A stretch of DNA of 64,000 nt from Hymenobacter sp. BT559 (GTDB taxonomy: Bacteria; Bacteroidota; Bacteroidia; Cytophagales; Hymenobacteraceae), in the NCBI RefSeq assembly GCF_016427535.1, contig NZ_JAELXV010000003.1:558001-622000 (forward strand). Direction: 5' to 3'. The notes below the pieces were generated by a model. The model was not told where the DNA came from, ran no database searches, and worked only from the letters and a program-made list of their open reading frames with translations. Shown one piece after another: positions 41,774-49,854 of this stretch. Within the stretch, counting starts at the first letter, position 1. The number at the start of each line of letters is the position of its first letter. The position numbers and the translations under genes are program-made.

Positions 41774-43051
41774 CTAGCGCTCCAGCAAAATTTCCGTGCC
41801 CAAAATTACCAGGTCTACCCGGCCCTTCAGCGTTTGGTCGATGAAGGGCGTGTTCTGGGACTTTGATTTCATGAAATCGCGCGTGAACGTTGTTTCCGCC
41901 TCGGTATCGAACAGGACGCAGTTGGCGGGCTGGCCAACTTCGATACTGGCCACCGGCAGGTCCATCAGGCGGCGAGGCTCGGCCGAGTAGCGCTTCACCA
42001 CCAGGTCCCACCCAAACTTGCCGGGCTCAACGAAGAAGTGGTGCAGCGACACAAGGGCCGTATCGAGGCCGGTGATGCCGTTGGGCGCGCTAATGAAATC
42101 CTGGGCTTTTTCGAACGGCGTGTGGGGCGCGTGGTCGGTTGCAATGAGGTCAAACACGCCTTCCTTGAGCCCTTCTAGCAGCGCATCGCAGTCGGCCTGC
42201 GTGCGCAGCGGCGGGTTCATCTTGTAGTTGGTGTCGTAGTCGCCGATGTGCTCGTCGGTGAACAGCAGATGGTGCGGGGCCACTTCGGCCGTCACCTTCA
42301 CGTCGCCGCGGGCTTTCCACCCGCGAATGGTTTCCATCCCCAGCTTGCTCGACACGTGCTGAATGTGCACGTGTGCGCCCGCCGCCCGGGCCAGCCGGAT
42401 GTCGCGGTCAATAATGATTTCTTCGGCGCAGGCCGGCGAGCCCTTGATGCCCAGCCGGTAGCTCATCACGCCTTCGTTGAGGGCGCGCGGGCCGGCCAGC
42501 TCCGGCACTTCGCAGTGGCTGGCAAAAAACATCCCGAACTCGGTGGCGTACTGCATGGCCCGCAGCAGCACGGCCGGGTCGTTGGTGGTGTCGCCGTCGT
42601 CGGTGAGCATTTTCACCCCTAGGCCGCGCATGCCCTCGATTTCGGCTAGTTCCTTGCCCTCGCGGTTCTTCGTAACGCAGCCCGAGGTGTACACCGGAAT
42701 GCGCGAGCGGTCCTTGGCATTTTCCAGCACGGTGGCTACGGTGGTAGCCGAGTCGAGGGCCGGGCGGGTGTTGGGCATCATCACCACGCCGGTCACGCCG
42801 CCGTTGATGGCCGCCTCGCTACCGGTGGTGATTGTTTCCTTGTTTTCGAAGCCGGGAGCGCGGAAGTGCACGTGGGCATCGAACATACCGGGCATCAGCA
42901 CCCGGCCGCGCGCGTCGATAACGCGGGTGCCCTCGGGCACAGCCAGCTTGGTACCAATATCCTGGATTTTTCCTTCGACAATCAGGACATCGCCCTCGCG
43001 CAGCACGGGTGAGTTTTCGGAGGCGATGCGGGCATTTTGTAGGAGGAGCAT
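41774..43051 (-). CDS. pyrC: Dihydroorotase
   Basis: Closes carbamoyl-aspartate to dihydroorotate, the third pyrimidine step. A 425-residue amidohydrolase of the longer (class I) type. The metal-binding pair HVHFR is at residues 60-64, and later landmarks include PNTRPALDS, HCEVPELAG, the HVSSK motif, the APHHLLFTDEH histidines, and DHAPHTPFEK, which carries the catalytic aspartate. It follows pyrB by 68 bp, so it is probably cotranscribed and under the same leader control. It is clearly a functional rather than a degenerate PyrC-like copy. Confidence 0.95.
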   Translation of the reverse strand: MLLLQNARIASENSPVLREGDVLIVEGKIQDIGTKLAVPEGTRVIDARGRVLMPGMFDAHVHFRAPGFENKETITTGSEAAINGGVTGVVMMPNTRPALDSATTVATVLENAKDRSRIPVYTSGCVTKNREGKELAEIEGMRGLGVKMLTDDGDTTNDPAVLLRAMQYATEFGMFFASHCEVPELAGPRALNEGVMSYRLGIKGSPACAEEIIIDRDIRLARAAGAHVHIQHVSSKLGMETIRGWKARGDVKVTAEVAPHHLLFTDEHIGDYDTNYKMNPPLRTQADCDALLEGLKEGVFDLIATDHAPHTPFEKAQDFISAPNGITGLDTALVSLHHFFVEPGKFGWDLVVKRYSAEPRRLMDLPVASIEVGQPANCVLFDTEAETTFTRDFMKSKSQNTPFIDQTLKGRVDLVILGTEILLER

Positions 43052-43119
43052 GAAGTGATAAGTTCTGTAAACCGCTAGGGTTATGGGAAATATAAGTGAA
43101 ATAGTAGGGCTGCCTGGCC

Positions 43120-44100
43120 CTAGGACAGCGCGGCCACCGCGCTAGCTCGCGGCTGGGCGGCATACGGCTCCTGCTTCGGGAAGTCTCCGCCCGGCGTGAG
43201 CCAATCGAGCACGGCCATGCGAACGGAAATGCCGTTTTCGACCTGGTTGGTAATCAGGCTGCGCTCGTAGTCCATCACGGCGTCGCACAGCTCAACACCC
43301 CGGTTCACGGGGCCAGGGTGCATGATGTAAAGGCCTTGGTCGCGGATTTCGGCTAGCCGGGCCGTGGTGATGCCGTACACGCGGTGGTACTCGCGCACGC
43401 TGGGGAAAAACTGCACGTCCTGGCGCTCTAGCTGCACCCGGAGCAGGTACACCACATCGGGTGCCCAGGCCATAGCCGCCTCGTAGTCGGTAAAGCGGCG
43501 AATGCTTTCCGGGATATACTTGGGCACCAGCGAGCCCGGCCCTAGGTACGCCACTTCGATGCCCAGCTTTTGCAGCAAGGTGCTGGTCGAGCGCGCCACA
43601 CGCGAGTGCAGAATATCGCCGATGATGAGGACTTTTTTGCCCCTAGGGTCAGGAAACTTCTCCCGGATAGTGAAGGCGTCGAGCAGCGCCTGGGTGGGGT
43701 GCTCGTGCGCCCCGTCGCCGGCGTTGATGACCGACGCTGTGGTTTGGCGGGCTATCATGCCGGGCAGGCCGGGGTGGCTGTGGCGCACCACAATGTAGTC
43801 GGTGCGCATGGCCTGAAGCGTCTCGATGGTTTCGCGCACCGACTCGCCTTTGGTGATAGACGAGTGGGCCACGTCGAAGTTCGTGACCTCGGCCGAGAGG
43901 CGCTTGGCCGCCACCTCGAAGGAGGAGTGCGTGCGCGTGCTGGCCTCGTAGAACAGCATGAGCACGGACTTGCCCTCGAGGGCGGGGATTTTTTTCACCG
44001 AGTGGGTGAACAGCTTTTTAAACGACGAGGATTGGTCGAGCAAAAACTCGATTTCCTCGCGGCGAAGGGAGGCGATGTCGAGCAGGTCTTTACGTGCCAT
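43120..44100 (-). CDS. pyrB: Aspartate carbamoyltransferase catalytic subunit
   Basis: Joins carbamoyl phosphate and aspartate, the committed step of pyrimidine synthesis. The 326 residues carry the carbamoyl-phosphate motif STRTH at residues 54-58, HPTQALLD near 134, and MHPGPVNRG near the C-terminus, which with the LQAMRTDYIVVRH stretch marks it as ATCase rather than ornithine carbamoyltransferase. No pyrI regulatory gene is present nearby, so allosteric control is absent or elsewhere. Upstream lie a promoter, a leader reading frame and a terminator, so transcription is probably set by attenuation. pyrC follows. Confidence 0.96.
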   Translation of the reverse strand: MARKDLLDIASLRREEIEFLLDQSSSFKKLFTHSVKKIPALEGKSVLMLFYEASTRTHSSFEVAAKRLSAEVTNFDVAHSSITKGESVRETIETLQAMRTDYIVVRHSHPGLPGMIARQTTASVINAGDGAHEHPTQALLDAFTIREKFPDPRGKKVLIIGDILHSRVARSTSTLLQKLGIEVAYLGPGSLVPKYIPESIRRFTDYEAAMAWAPDVVYLLRVQLERQDVQFFPSVREYHRVYGITTARLAEIRDQGLYIMHPGPVNRGVELCDAVMDYERSLITNQVENGISVRMAVLDWLTPGGDFPKQEPYAAQPRASAVAALS

Positions 44101-44154
44101 ACCGATAGATGAGGAAAGATGAGATTAACTAGCTAACGCGAATGATACAAGGTC

Positions 44155-44445
44155 TTATCTGCTACTACTCAGGCCAAGGAAGCCGGCTGCTGGTGGCGCT
44201 GGTGGTGCTGGCCGCCGCGCCCCAGAGATAGGCAGGTAATGCCAGGCGGCCCGCGACGACCTCGGCGGGCATAAAAAAACCGTTTCGGAATCCGAAACGG
44301 TAGCGGGGTAGCACTCAGAAGAAACAACGGAAATGCCAAAGGCAAAATCAGGAAACCCAATGCTAGCGAAGACCTTCCGGTCCACGCGCGGCTCCTTGCT
44401 GAGCAGGGTGCCACGCTTCATCGACAAGGTGTTCGGGTGAAGCAT
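44155..44445 (-). CDS. Candidate leader peptide upstream of pyrB
   Basis: A 96-codon frame opens with ATG a few bases after a TAGCTTTG promoter box and runs straight through an intrinsic terminator at 44273-44300, ending 54 bp before pyrB. About 48 codons precede the stem, and the message just before it is unusually rich in T (around 44307-44352). Enterobacterial pyrBI leaders have the same order: promoter, short leader frame across a U-rich stretch, terminator overlapping the frame, then pyrB. Translation is not proven, and the sequence could simply be untranslated RNA. Confidence 0.5.
   Translation of the reverse strand: MLHPNTLSMKRGTLLSKEPRVDRKVFASIGFPDFAFGISVVSSECYPATVSDSETVFLCPPRSSRAAWHYLPISGARRPAPPAPPAAGFLGLSSSR
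44273..44300 (-). terminator. Attenuator-like terminator before pyrB
   Basis: On the minus strand, CCGTTTCGG-ATT-CCGAAACGG is followed by seven Ts. It lies between the promoter and pyrB, not after a gene, so it should regulate read-through into pyrB. Confidence 0.85.
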
Positions 44446-44449
44446 GGTG

Positions 44450-44457
44450 CAAAGCTA
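44450..44457 (-). promoter_or_regulatory. -7 box of the pyr operon
   Basis: TAGCTTTG matches TAnnTTTG. The first ATG downstream (44445) is four bases past the box, so transcription starts at or just before the leader frame. Confidence 0.75.
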
Positions 44458-44920
44458 CGGTATTGTTACGTATCCTTTAAGCATGCTGGGTAAGAATTTT
44501 CGTTGAGGTAAGCGCACGTATTACCGCGCGCAACGACACAAAAACGTTTGGGACTAAAGCATTAGCCAGGGGCATTTCGAGCGAGCCGAAAACCTAAATG
44601 GTGGTTGGAAGCCAGGTAGCAAAGCTCGGCCGGTGGCTTGGGGTAGCCAGATGCCTTCAGCCAGCCCGCAGGTAGGGAAGGCACCTAGGAAGCAAGTGCG
44701 AGCGAGTGGGGCGCACAGAGCACGGTAAGTGGTTGGCAGCGGTGGTGTATAAAGCGCACGGGCTTGCTCAAAATTGCGTGCTGCCAGCACTTAGCCTCCC
44801 CGTAAGCGAGCTAACCAGGGTATGTGATTTATCTAATAATTAGTTGTTTGGAGAAATAGGTAATACCTTGTACACTAGTTAATATGCCTTCTTTTTATTT
44901 TACCTCGCTATCTAATTTTT
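44458..44920. other. Intergenic region without a supported gene
   Basis: About 460 bp between the pyr promoter and the STAS-like gene. A 78-codon minus-strand frame at 44554-44790 has no family resemblance, and I do not call it. The right-hand ~100 bp are AT-rich and contain TACCTTG near 44868, a weak candidate promoter for the next gene. Confidence 0.5.
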
Positions 44921-45484
44921 ATGCAATTAGAATTGTTGCGGAGCAGTGCCTGTTTAGCCATCTATCACGACTTGTCGCGTGACTGGCTCTTGCTGGAGTG
45001 GGCCGGTGAGCTTACGCTTACGGCAGTGCAAGACGCCTGCATTGCCGTGGTAGAGTGCTACATGCGCCGCACCTATCTGCGGGTATTGATTAGCAATTCG
45101 CAGGTCACGGGCGTTGGGGAGGGGGTGGCCAGCTGGCTGGGAGTAGAGTTTATCCCCTACATGGCCGTGGTAGGGGTGACGCAAATAGCCTGGATTAGTG
45201 CACCGACGCTGCTAGGCCGCCATCTAGCCCAAACGGTGGCCAAACACATACCTAGCCTAGCGCTAACGCTGTTTAACACGCGGGAGGAAGCAACTGCCTG
45301 GCTACAGCAGCCGCTCGCTGCTTTCGCAGAGAGCATGCTCTTTTCGCCCTGGCAAACGCCGGCCCAAGTTCGGCTGGCGCAGGGCGTAGAAGTACTGCGG
45401 CAAGAAGCCCAGCTGATTCGGCAAGAAGTGCAATACCTGCATCAGAAGGTGGCAAAGAGACAAACAAAATCTGTCCAGGCTTAG
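44921..45484 (+). CDS. STAS/SpoIIAA-like domain protein, function unknown
   Basis: A 187-residue protein. The first ~120 residues resemble a SpoIIAA/STAS-like fold found in small Bacteroidota proteins (YHDLSRDWLLLEWAGELTLTAVQDACIAVVE, RVLISNSQVTG, ALTLFNTREEATAWLQ). The last ~50 residues are a charged helix, probably a coiled coil (LRQEAQLIRQEVQYLHQKVAKRQ). Such domains often mediate protein partnering in signalling. No catalytic motif or signal peptide is seen. It is monocistronic. Confidence 0.6.
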   Translation: MQLELLRSSACLAIYHDLSRDWLLLEWAGELTLTAVQDACIAVVECYMRRTYLRVLISNSQVTGVGEGVASWLGVEFIPYMAVVGVTQIAWISAPTLLGRHLAQTVAKHIPSLALTLFNTREEATAWLQQPLAAFAESMLFSPWQTPAQVRLAQGVEVLRQEAQLIRQEVQYLHQKVAKRQTKSVQA

Positions 45485-45566
45485 GCTAATGGGCCGACCT
45501 ATTGGCAGAAGGCGCGTGTGCTGCGGCTTGGCCCCCAGCCCCAGCCTAAGTTGGCTGGCAGGGTGC

Positions 45567-45598
45567 AAAAAAAGCCCCGCGCCAAGGAGGCGCAGGGC
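45567..45598 (-). terminator. Intrinsic terminator of the small secreted protein gene
   Basis: On the minus strand, GCCCTGCGCC-TCCTT-GGCGCGGGGC with one U-G pair is followed by a run of Ts. It also faces the end of the convergent STAS-like gene. Confidence 0.75.
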
Positions 45599-45663
45599 GT
45601 TAGAATGACTGCCGGGCTCGGCGCTTTTTACAAGCGGCCCGGCATTCGGCTGGGTTAAAAGCG

Positions 45664-45972
45664 CTATTTTTTGGTCTTCGGAGCTTTGCCGGTGCTCGTG
45701 TTGCCCGATTGGGTAGCGCTAACTGGCTTGCCAGTCGCATCCACCGGGTTGTTGGAAGTGCCGGTGGAGTAGCTGCCGGCGGTGCTGGACCGGTTGGGCG
45801 CCATATTGCCAGAGTTGGCCTGGCTGCTTTTGCTGGGCGAGGCGCCTGCCTTGGCAGCCGTACCGGCCATGCGGCCACCTGCGGGCGCAGTGCCGGCTGG
45901 GGTGGTTTGTGCCTGTGCTGCAGAGCCAACCACACCAGCAACGGCTAGCGCTAATAAAAGCTTAGTAATCAT
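45664..45972 (-). CDS. Small secreted low-complexity protein
   Basis: A 102-residue exported protein with a signal peptide (KLLLALAVAGVVGSAAQAQ). The mature part is almost entirely Ser, Thr, Gly, Ala, Pro and Asn, ending in lysines (KAPKTKK), so it is probably disordered. No family is recognised. It resembles short secreted low-complexity proteins often seen in this group. Confidence 0.6.
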   Translation of the reverse strand: MITKLLLALAVAGVVGSAAQAQTTPAGTAPAGGRMAGTAAKAGASPSKSSQANSGNMAPNRSSTAGSYSTGTSNNPVDATGKPVSATQSGNTSTGKAPKTKK

Positions 45973-46391
45973 GATGGTTAACTGGGGAAAAATCAGAGGT
46001 AAAGGATGCAGCCCTCATACGAAGAGCGGCAGCAAGAGTTTACCCGGTTGGCGCCCGATTTCAAGGTTGGCTAGCCTAGCGGCAAGCAGCCAACGGCTTA
46101 AGCAACAGAGCTGACGAGTTAGCTACCTAGGTGGCGAGGCGCACTCGGTTGGTAGGCCGCTACAAGCCATCATTCCCCCTATGCGGGGCAGTAGTGCCCC
46201 TGTGTAGTAGCCTAGGTGCGAAAAGCCGAGACCGCATGGCCCCAGACCCAGCAGCCCCCGTGGGCGCGAGGCGCCCGAAGGACTTACTAGAACCCGCAAA
46301 GTGCAGAAAGGGGAGGGAGCCGATGCTTCCGGCGCTGGCTGCCGCAGTAAGGCAGACCGGCCAGCAGGTAAAATGGCCTAAGGCCCAAAAG
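45973..46391. other. Intergenic region without a supported gene
   Basis: About 420 bp between the small secreted protein gene and tRNA-Lys. A plus-strand frame at 46131-46430 runs into the tRNA and shows no family resemblance. I see no hairpin with a T run here. Confidence 0.5.
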
Positions 46392-46464
46392 TGGCTCCGC
46401 TGGGATTCGAACCCAGGACCCGTACATTAAAAGTGTACTGCTCTACCAGCTGAGCTACAGAACC
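46392..46464 (-). tRNA. tRNA-Lys(UUU)
   Basis: A 73-nt cloverleaf on the minus strand: acceptor GGTTCTG/CGGAGCC, D-arm GCTCAGCTGGTAGAGC, anticodon stem GTACA/TGTAC with loop CTTTTAA (anticodon TTT), and T-loop TTCGAAT. No CCA is encoded. Confidence 0.95.
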
Positions 46465-46503
46465 GTCATTTATCTCCCAGTATGCAGGAGTAGAATGGGG
46501 GTG

Positions 46504-46511
46504 CAAAAGTA
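46504..46511 (-). promoter_or_regulatory. -7 box of tRNA-Lys
   Basis: TACTTTTG on the minus strand matches TAnnTTTG, about 40 bases upstream of the tRNA; no clear -33 TTG is visible. Confidence 0.6.
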
Positions 46512-46752
46512 CGGCTGCGCGCTTAAAATCCTACGCGCTATAACAGATATTTTTGCGCCACACGCGCAATCTTCTGTTTTACAGTATCTATTGTTTAGAA
46601 ATGATTTTAGGTGAGCGGTAGTGAGTGCGGTATGTGCGACGCCGGCCCTAGCCAATTGCTAAGTGCCCGCGATGACAGCACCAAATAAGCTGCATCTTTA
46701 CCGGGCCTTGCCGGCTGAGGCCGGGCCGATAGTACCTTCTATTCCTACGCTC

Positions 46753-47082
46753 ATGCCCGCGTCCGCTTTCATTCATCACGTCTTGTTTTATATGCCGGCC
46801 ACGGCTAGCGCCGCCGACCAGGCCACGCTGTTAGAAGGATTGCAGCAACTGCAGCGCATTTCGGCCATTAAGCTTTCGCACATTGGTACGCCGGCCGAAA
46901 CCAACCGCGCCGTTATCGACCGTACCTACACCTATTCGTGGCTGTGCGTGTTCGAGAGTGCCGCCGCCGAGCAGGAATATCAGGAGCACCCAATTCACGA
47001 CACGTTTCGGCAGGAATATGCCCGCTACTGGGAAAAAGTCGTGATTTATGATGCCGTGGGGCCAGTGGTGCCTGCGTTGTAA
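46753..47082 (+). CDS. Dabb family (stress-responsive A/B barrel) protein
   Basis: A small alpha/beta-barrel protein of about 109 residues. Family features are the opening FIHHVLFYMP, AIKLSHIGTPAETNRAVID, the YTYSWLCVFESAAAEQEYQEHPIHDTF stretch read in halves, and the final VVIYDAV. Dabb domains form dimers and occur in stress-response and biosynthetic proteins; the ligand is unknown. The start is uncertain: ATGs at 46672 and 46753 and a GTG at 46663 are in frame, and the last ATG gives the usual family length. Confidence 0.75.
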   Translation: MPASAFIHHVLFYMPATASAADQATLLEGLQQLQRISAIKLSHIGTPAETNRAVIDRTYTYSWLCVFESAAAEQEYQEHPIHDTFRQEYARYWEKVVIYDAVGPVVPAL

Positions 47083-47280
47083 GCCCCAAGACTTAGCTCC
47101 TAGGTGGTGCGTAATTGGTAAATGCAGCTGTGCCGCCTGCAAGGGAGCCCGCGCTTGTGCAAGTCTCCATAGCTGAGGAAGGCGGGCGCATAAGCGTGCT
47201 CGTGCGCCGAGGGCAGGGCCTTTTGCGCGACCTAGGTATGCCTCTCCACCCGCCCTTCCTCTTACTTCGCCACGCTTCTT

Positions 47281-48135
47281 TTGCTACGTCTACCTACTTC
47301 CTTGTGCGCCGTGCTCCAGGTCATCCTACTTGGGATACTGGCTGGCTCCGCGGCCCGCGCTCAGACTGCGCCCGCGCCTCTCACCATAGGCCAAACGTTT
47401 ACCTTGCCCTCCAAAATATTGAAGGAGAGCCGCCGCATCAACGTGTACATACCGCTGGGCTATGCCGACTCGGCCAAGGCCAGGCTTCCGGTCTTGTACA
47501 TGCTTGATGGCGGCCTAGGGGAAGATTTTCTGCACGTGGCGGGCCTGGTGCAAGTGCTCACGGGCAATGGCACTATGCGACCCTTTATACTCGTAGGCGT
47601 CGAAAACACCGCCCGTCGGCGCGACTTGACCGGGCCTACTACCAGCGCGGAGGACAAGCAAATTGCCCCGCAGGTGGGGGGCTCCGCGGCTTTTCGCCAG
47701 TTTCTGCGCACCGAGCTTATGCCTGTAGTGCAGCAGCGCTACCACCCTAGCACCGAGAAGGCCCTTATGGGCGAGTCGCTAGCGGGCTTGTTTGTAGTAG
47801 AGACCTTGTTGCTGGAGCCCGATTTAGTTGATACGTATGTGGCATTTGACCCTAGCTTGTGGTGGAATAAGGGGTGGCTGGTAGACCAAGCCCAGGCGCG
47901 CTTGCGCACCTACGCGGGGCCAGCCAAAACCCTGTATGTAGCTTCTAGCAGCGATGACGCTAAAATTCCAGAATCGCGCCGCCTGGAGCCCGCGCTAAAG
48001 GCCGCCGCGCCTCGTAGCTTGCGCTGGTACTACACGCCCATGCCCCAGGAAACCCACGCGACCATCTACCACCCGGCAGCTTTGCAGGCGCTGCGGCTGG
48101 TGTTTGCTCCTGCGCAGGGGCGGGGCGGCAACTAG
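47281..48135 (+). CDS. Secreted esterase of the alpha/beta-hydrolase fold (IroE/Fes-like)
   Basis: A 284-residue exported hydrolase. The start is TTG at 47281, with a signal peptide (VLQVILLGILAGSAARAQ). After SRRINVYIPLGYA and PVLYMLDGG come the nucleophile elbow MGESLAG, the acid near SSSDDAK and a histidine in QETHATIYHPAA. This resembles putative esterases of the IroE/Fes/esterase-D group, which cleave siderophores or other esters. Neither substrate nor operon partner is evident. Confidence 0.8.
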   Translation: MLRLPTSLCAVLQVILLGILAGSAARAQTAPAPLTIGQTFTLPSKILKESRRINVYIPLGYADSAKARLPVLYMLDGGLGEDFLHVAGLVQVLTGNGTMRPFILVGVENTARRRDLTGPTTSAEDKQIAPQVGGSAAFRQFLRTELMPVVQQRYHPSTEKALMGESLAGLFVVETLLLEPDLVDTYVAFDPSLWWNKGWLVDQAQARLRTYAGPAKTLYVASSSDDAKIPESRRLEPALKAAAPRSLRWYYTPMPQETHATIYHPAALQALRLVFAPAQGRGGN

Positions 48136-48309
48136 CGGGCTGCGATTTGTTAAAAGCGCAGCTATTATTTTGATAGAGCCAGCGCCTGCCATTGCAGGCA
48201 GCAGGCAGTCATTTTGCTAGTAGTAAGCCCAGCGCTAACTGCCTAGGACTTAAGCCCGACCATATCTAAGCTGCTCGGTCTGCGTTGAGCCTCACACCCC
48301 AACCAACAC

Positions 48310-49551
48310 ATGGGCCCCGCTATGGAAGCAAAAACGCGCAGTTTGAAGGGCCTCGATTGGGTGAGCCTATTAATGGCCGACGTAAAGGACGGCGTGGGAG
48401 TGTACCTATCGGTATTCTTACTCACTGTGCGGCACTGGTCGCCTGACAAGATTGGGCTCGTCATTGCCGGGCCCAGCATCATTGGCATCTTGGTGCAGGG
48501 GCCGGCGGGCGCCTTCATCGACCGCACCCGGCACAAGCGCTGGCTGCTAGTGTGGGCCTCGCTCATTATTGCGCTGTGCTGCCTGGTGGTGGTGCTGACC
48601 AGTGGCTTTTACCCGGTGCTGTTCTCGCAGCTCGGGGTGGGGTTCACGCAATCGATGTACGCGCCGTGCGTGGCGGCCATCACGCTGGGTATAGTGGGGC
48701 AGGCAGCGCTGGCGCAGCGCATCGGGCGCAACGAGAGTTTTAACCACCTAGGGAACATGGTGGCCGCCATTATTGCGGGGCTGCTGGGGCGCTACGTTTC
48801 CTACGAAGCCATCTTTTACTTCTCCATTGTGCAATGCTTGCTGCTGGTGGTGGCGGTGCTAGTGGTGCGCGAGCGCGACATCGACCACGACGTAGCTCGC
48901 GGCGCCGCGGCAGACGAGGGGCAGCCGGCCAGCGTAGCGGGAATGAAAGGGCTACTGGCCAATCGCAGCATTTTATTTTTTACTGTCGCCATTGCGCTGT
49001 TTCACTTCGTTAATGCCCCGCTGCTGCCACTACTGGGGCAAAAAATGGGCTTGGCCGACCAAAAAAACTCGTCGCTGTATTTGTCGGCCGCCATCATCAT
49101 TGCGCAGGGCGTGATGGTATTTGTGGCAAAATACGCGGGCAAGGCCTCCGAAAACGGCCGCAAAAAAGTGCTGCTGGTCGCCTTTGTGCTGCTGCCAGTA
49201 CGAGCGCTGCTTTTCGCCTTTATTAATAATCCCTACGCCCTGACCGCCATTCAGCTGCTCGATGGCATTGGGGCTGGCTTGCTGGGGGTGGTCACCATTC
49301 TGATGATAGCAGACCTTAGCAGTGGCACCGGCCGGTTTAACCTGCTGCAGGGCGTGGTGTACGCGGCCATTGGGCTGGCTGCGGCGCTCAGCAGCATCGG
49401 GGCGGGCTACGTGGTCAAGCAATTTGGCTACGGCGTAGGCTTTAGTGCGCTGGCCGGGGCGGGGGTGCTGGCCACCATATTCTACTGGGCGCTAGTGCCC
49501 GAAACCAAGGACATCGAGCTAGGTGAGCTAGCGGCCCCAGCAGGCACCTAG
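48310..49551 (+). CDS. MFS transporter
   Basis: A 413-residue inner-membrane transporter with about 12 helices in two halves. Features include the loop-2/3 motif AGAFIDRTRHKRWLL (the MFS motif G-x-x-x-D-R-x-x-R/K-x), an intracellular loop at residues ~190-215, and a second DxxG-like loop AKYAGKASENGRKK. The C-terminal half carries LLDGIGAGLLGVV. It appears to be a drug-efflux-like or metabolite exporter type, but the substrate is unknown. ATG codons at 48310 and 48322 are both possible starts. No regulator is adjacent. Confidence 0.85.
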   Translation: MGPAMEAKTRSLKGLDWVSLLMADVKDGVGVYLSVFLLTVRHWSPDKIGLVIAGPSIIGILVQGPAGAFIDRTRHKRWLLVWASLIIALCCLVVVLTSGFYPVLFSQLGVGFTQSMYAPCVAAITLGIVGQAALAQRIGRNESFNHLGNMVAAIIAGLLGRYVSYEAIFYFSIVQCLLLVVAVLVVRERDIDHDVARGAAADEGQPASVAGMKGLLANRSILFFTVAIALFHFVNAPLLPLLGQKMGLADQKNSSLYLSAAIIIAQGVMVFVAKYAGKASENGRKKVLLVAFVLLPVRALLFAFINNPYALTAIQLLDGIGAGLLGVVTILMIADLSSGTGRFNLLQGVVYAAIGLAAALSSIGAGYVVKQFGYGVGFSALAGAGVLATIFYWALVPETKDIELGELAAPAGT

Positions 49552-49765
49552 GGCAGGGGAGAGCCGCCTCTGCCGACAGTCGCAGCGCAGGCAGGCCCCT
49601 AGGTCCGCGTGCGACTGGTGTAGGGCCAAAGGCTGCCCGTACCTTCAGTGACCAAATAAATTGCGAACTGTCGAGCCGAAACGCTTAGTGTTAAGACTGG
49701 CCCAACTAGCTCGGCACACGGTGGGGCTTGTGGCCGCTAAGGAGCTTACTTAGCGTAGGTAATTG

Positions 49766-49808
49766 GTAACTTGAAAGTTACTAGCAGGGTATAGATGCTA
49801 CATCTATA
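49766..49808 (+). other. Two small hairpins in a 303-bp intergenic gap
   Basis: GTAACTT/AAGTTAC (49766-49781) and TATAGATG/CATCTATA (49790-49808) lie 50-90 bp before the GH1-like start. They may be operators or leader hairpins. The remainder of 49552-49854 shows no gene. Confidence 0.45.
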
Positions 49809-49854
49809 GCTAGCCTGGCGGTCCTTGCCGGCCCTAGGGTGGCAAGCAGCCGGT

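Noticed and set aside
44273..44445. The pyrB leader as a stand-alone small RNA or 6S RNA
   Set aside because: The size and terminator fit a small RNA, but its position directly before pyrB on the same strand and the frame crossing the stem favour an attenuator; not excluded without RNA data.
44554..44790. 78-codon minus-strand frame in the gap before the STAS-like gene
   Set aside because: No family resemblance, no promoter box, and a composition like chance open frames in GC-rich DNA.
46131..46430. 99-codon plus-strand frame next to tRNA-Lys
   Set aside because: It runs into the tRNA gene on the other strand and has no recognisable domain.
48184..48199. GCCTGC-CATT-GCAGGC hairpin after the esterase gene
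   Set aside because: Short stem and a displaced T run make termination doubtful.
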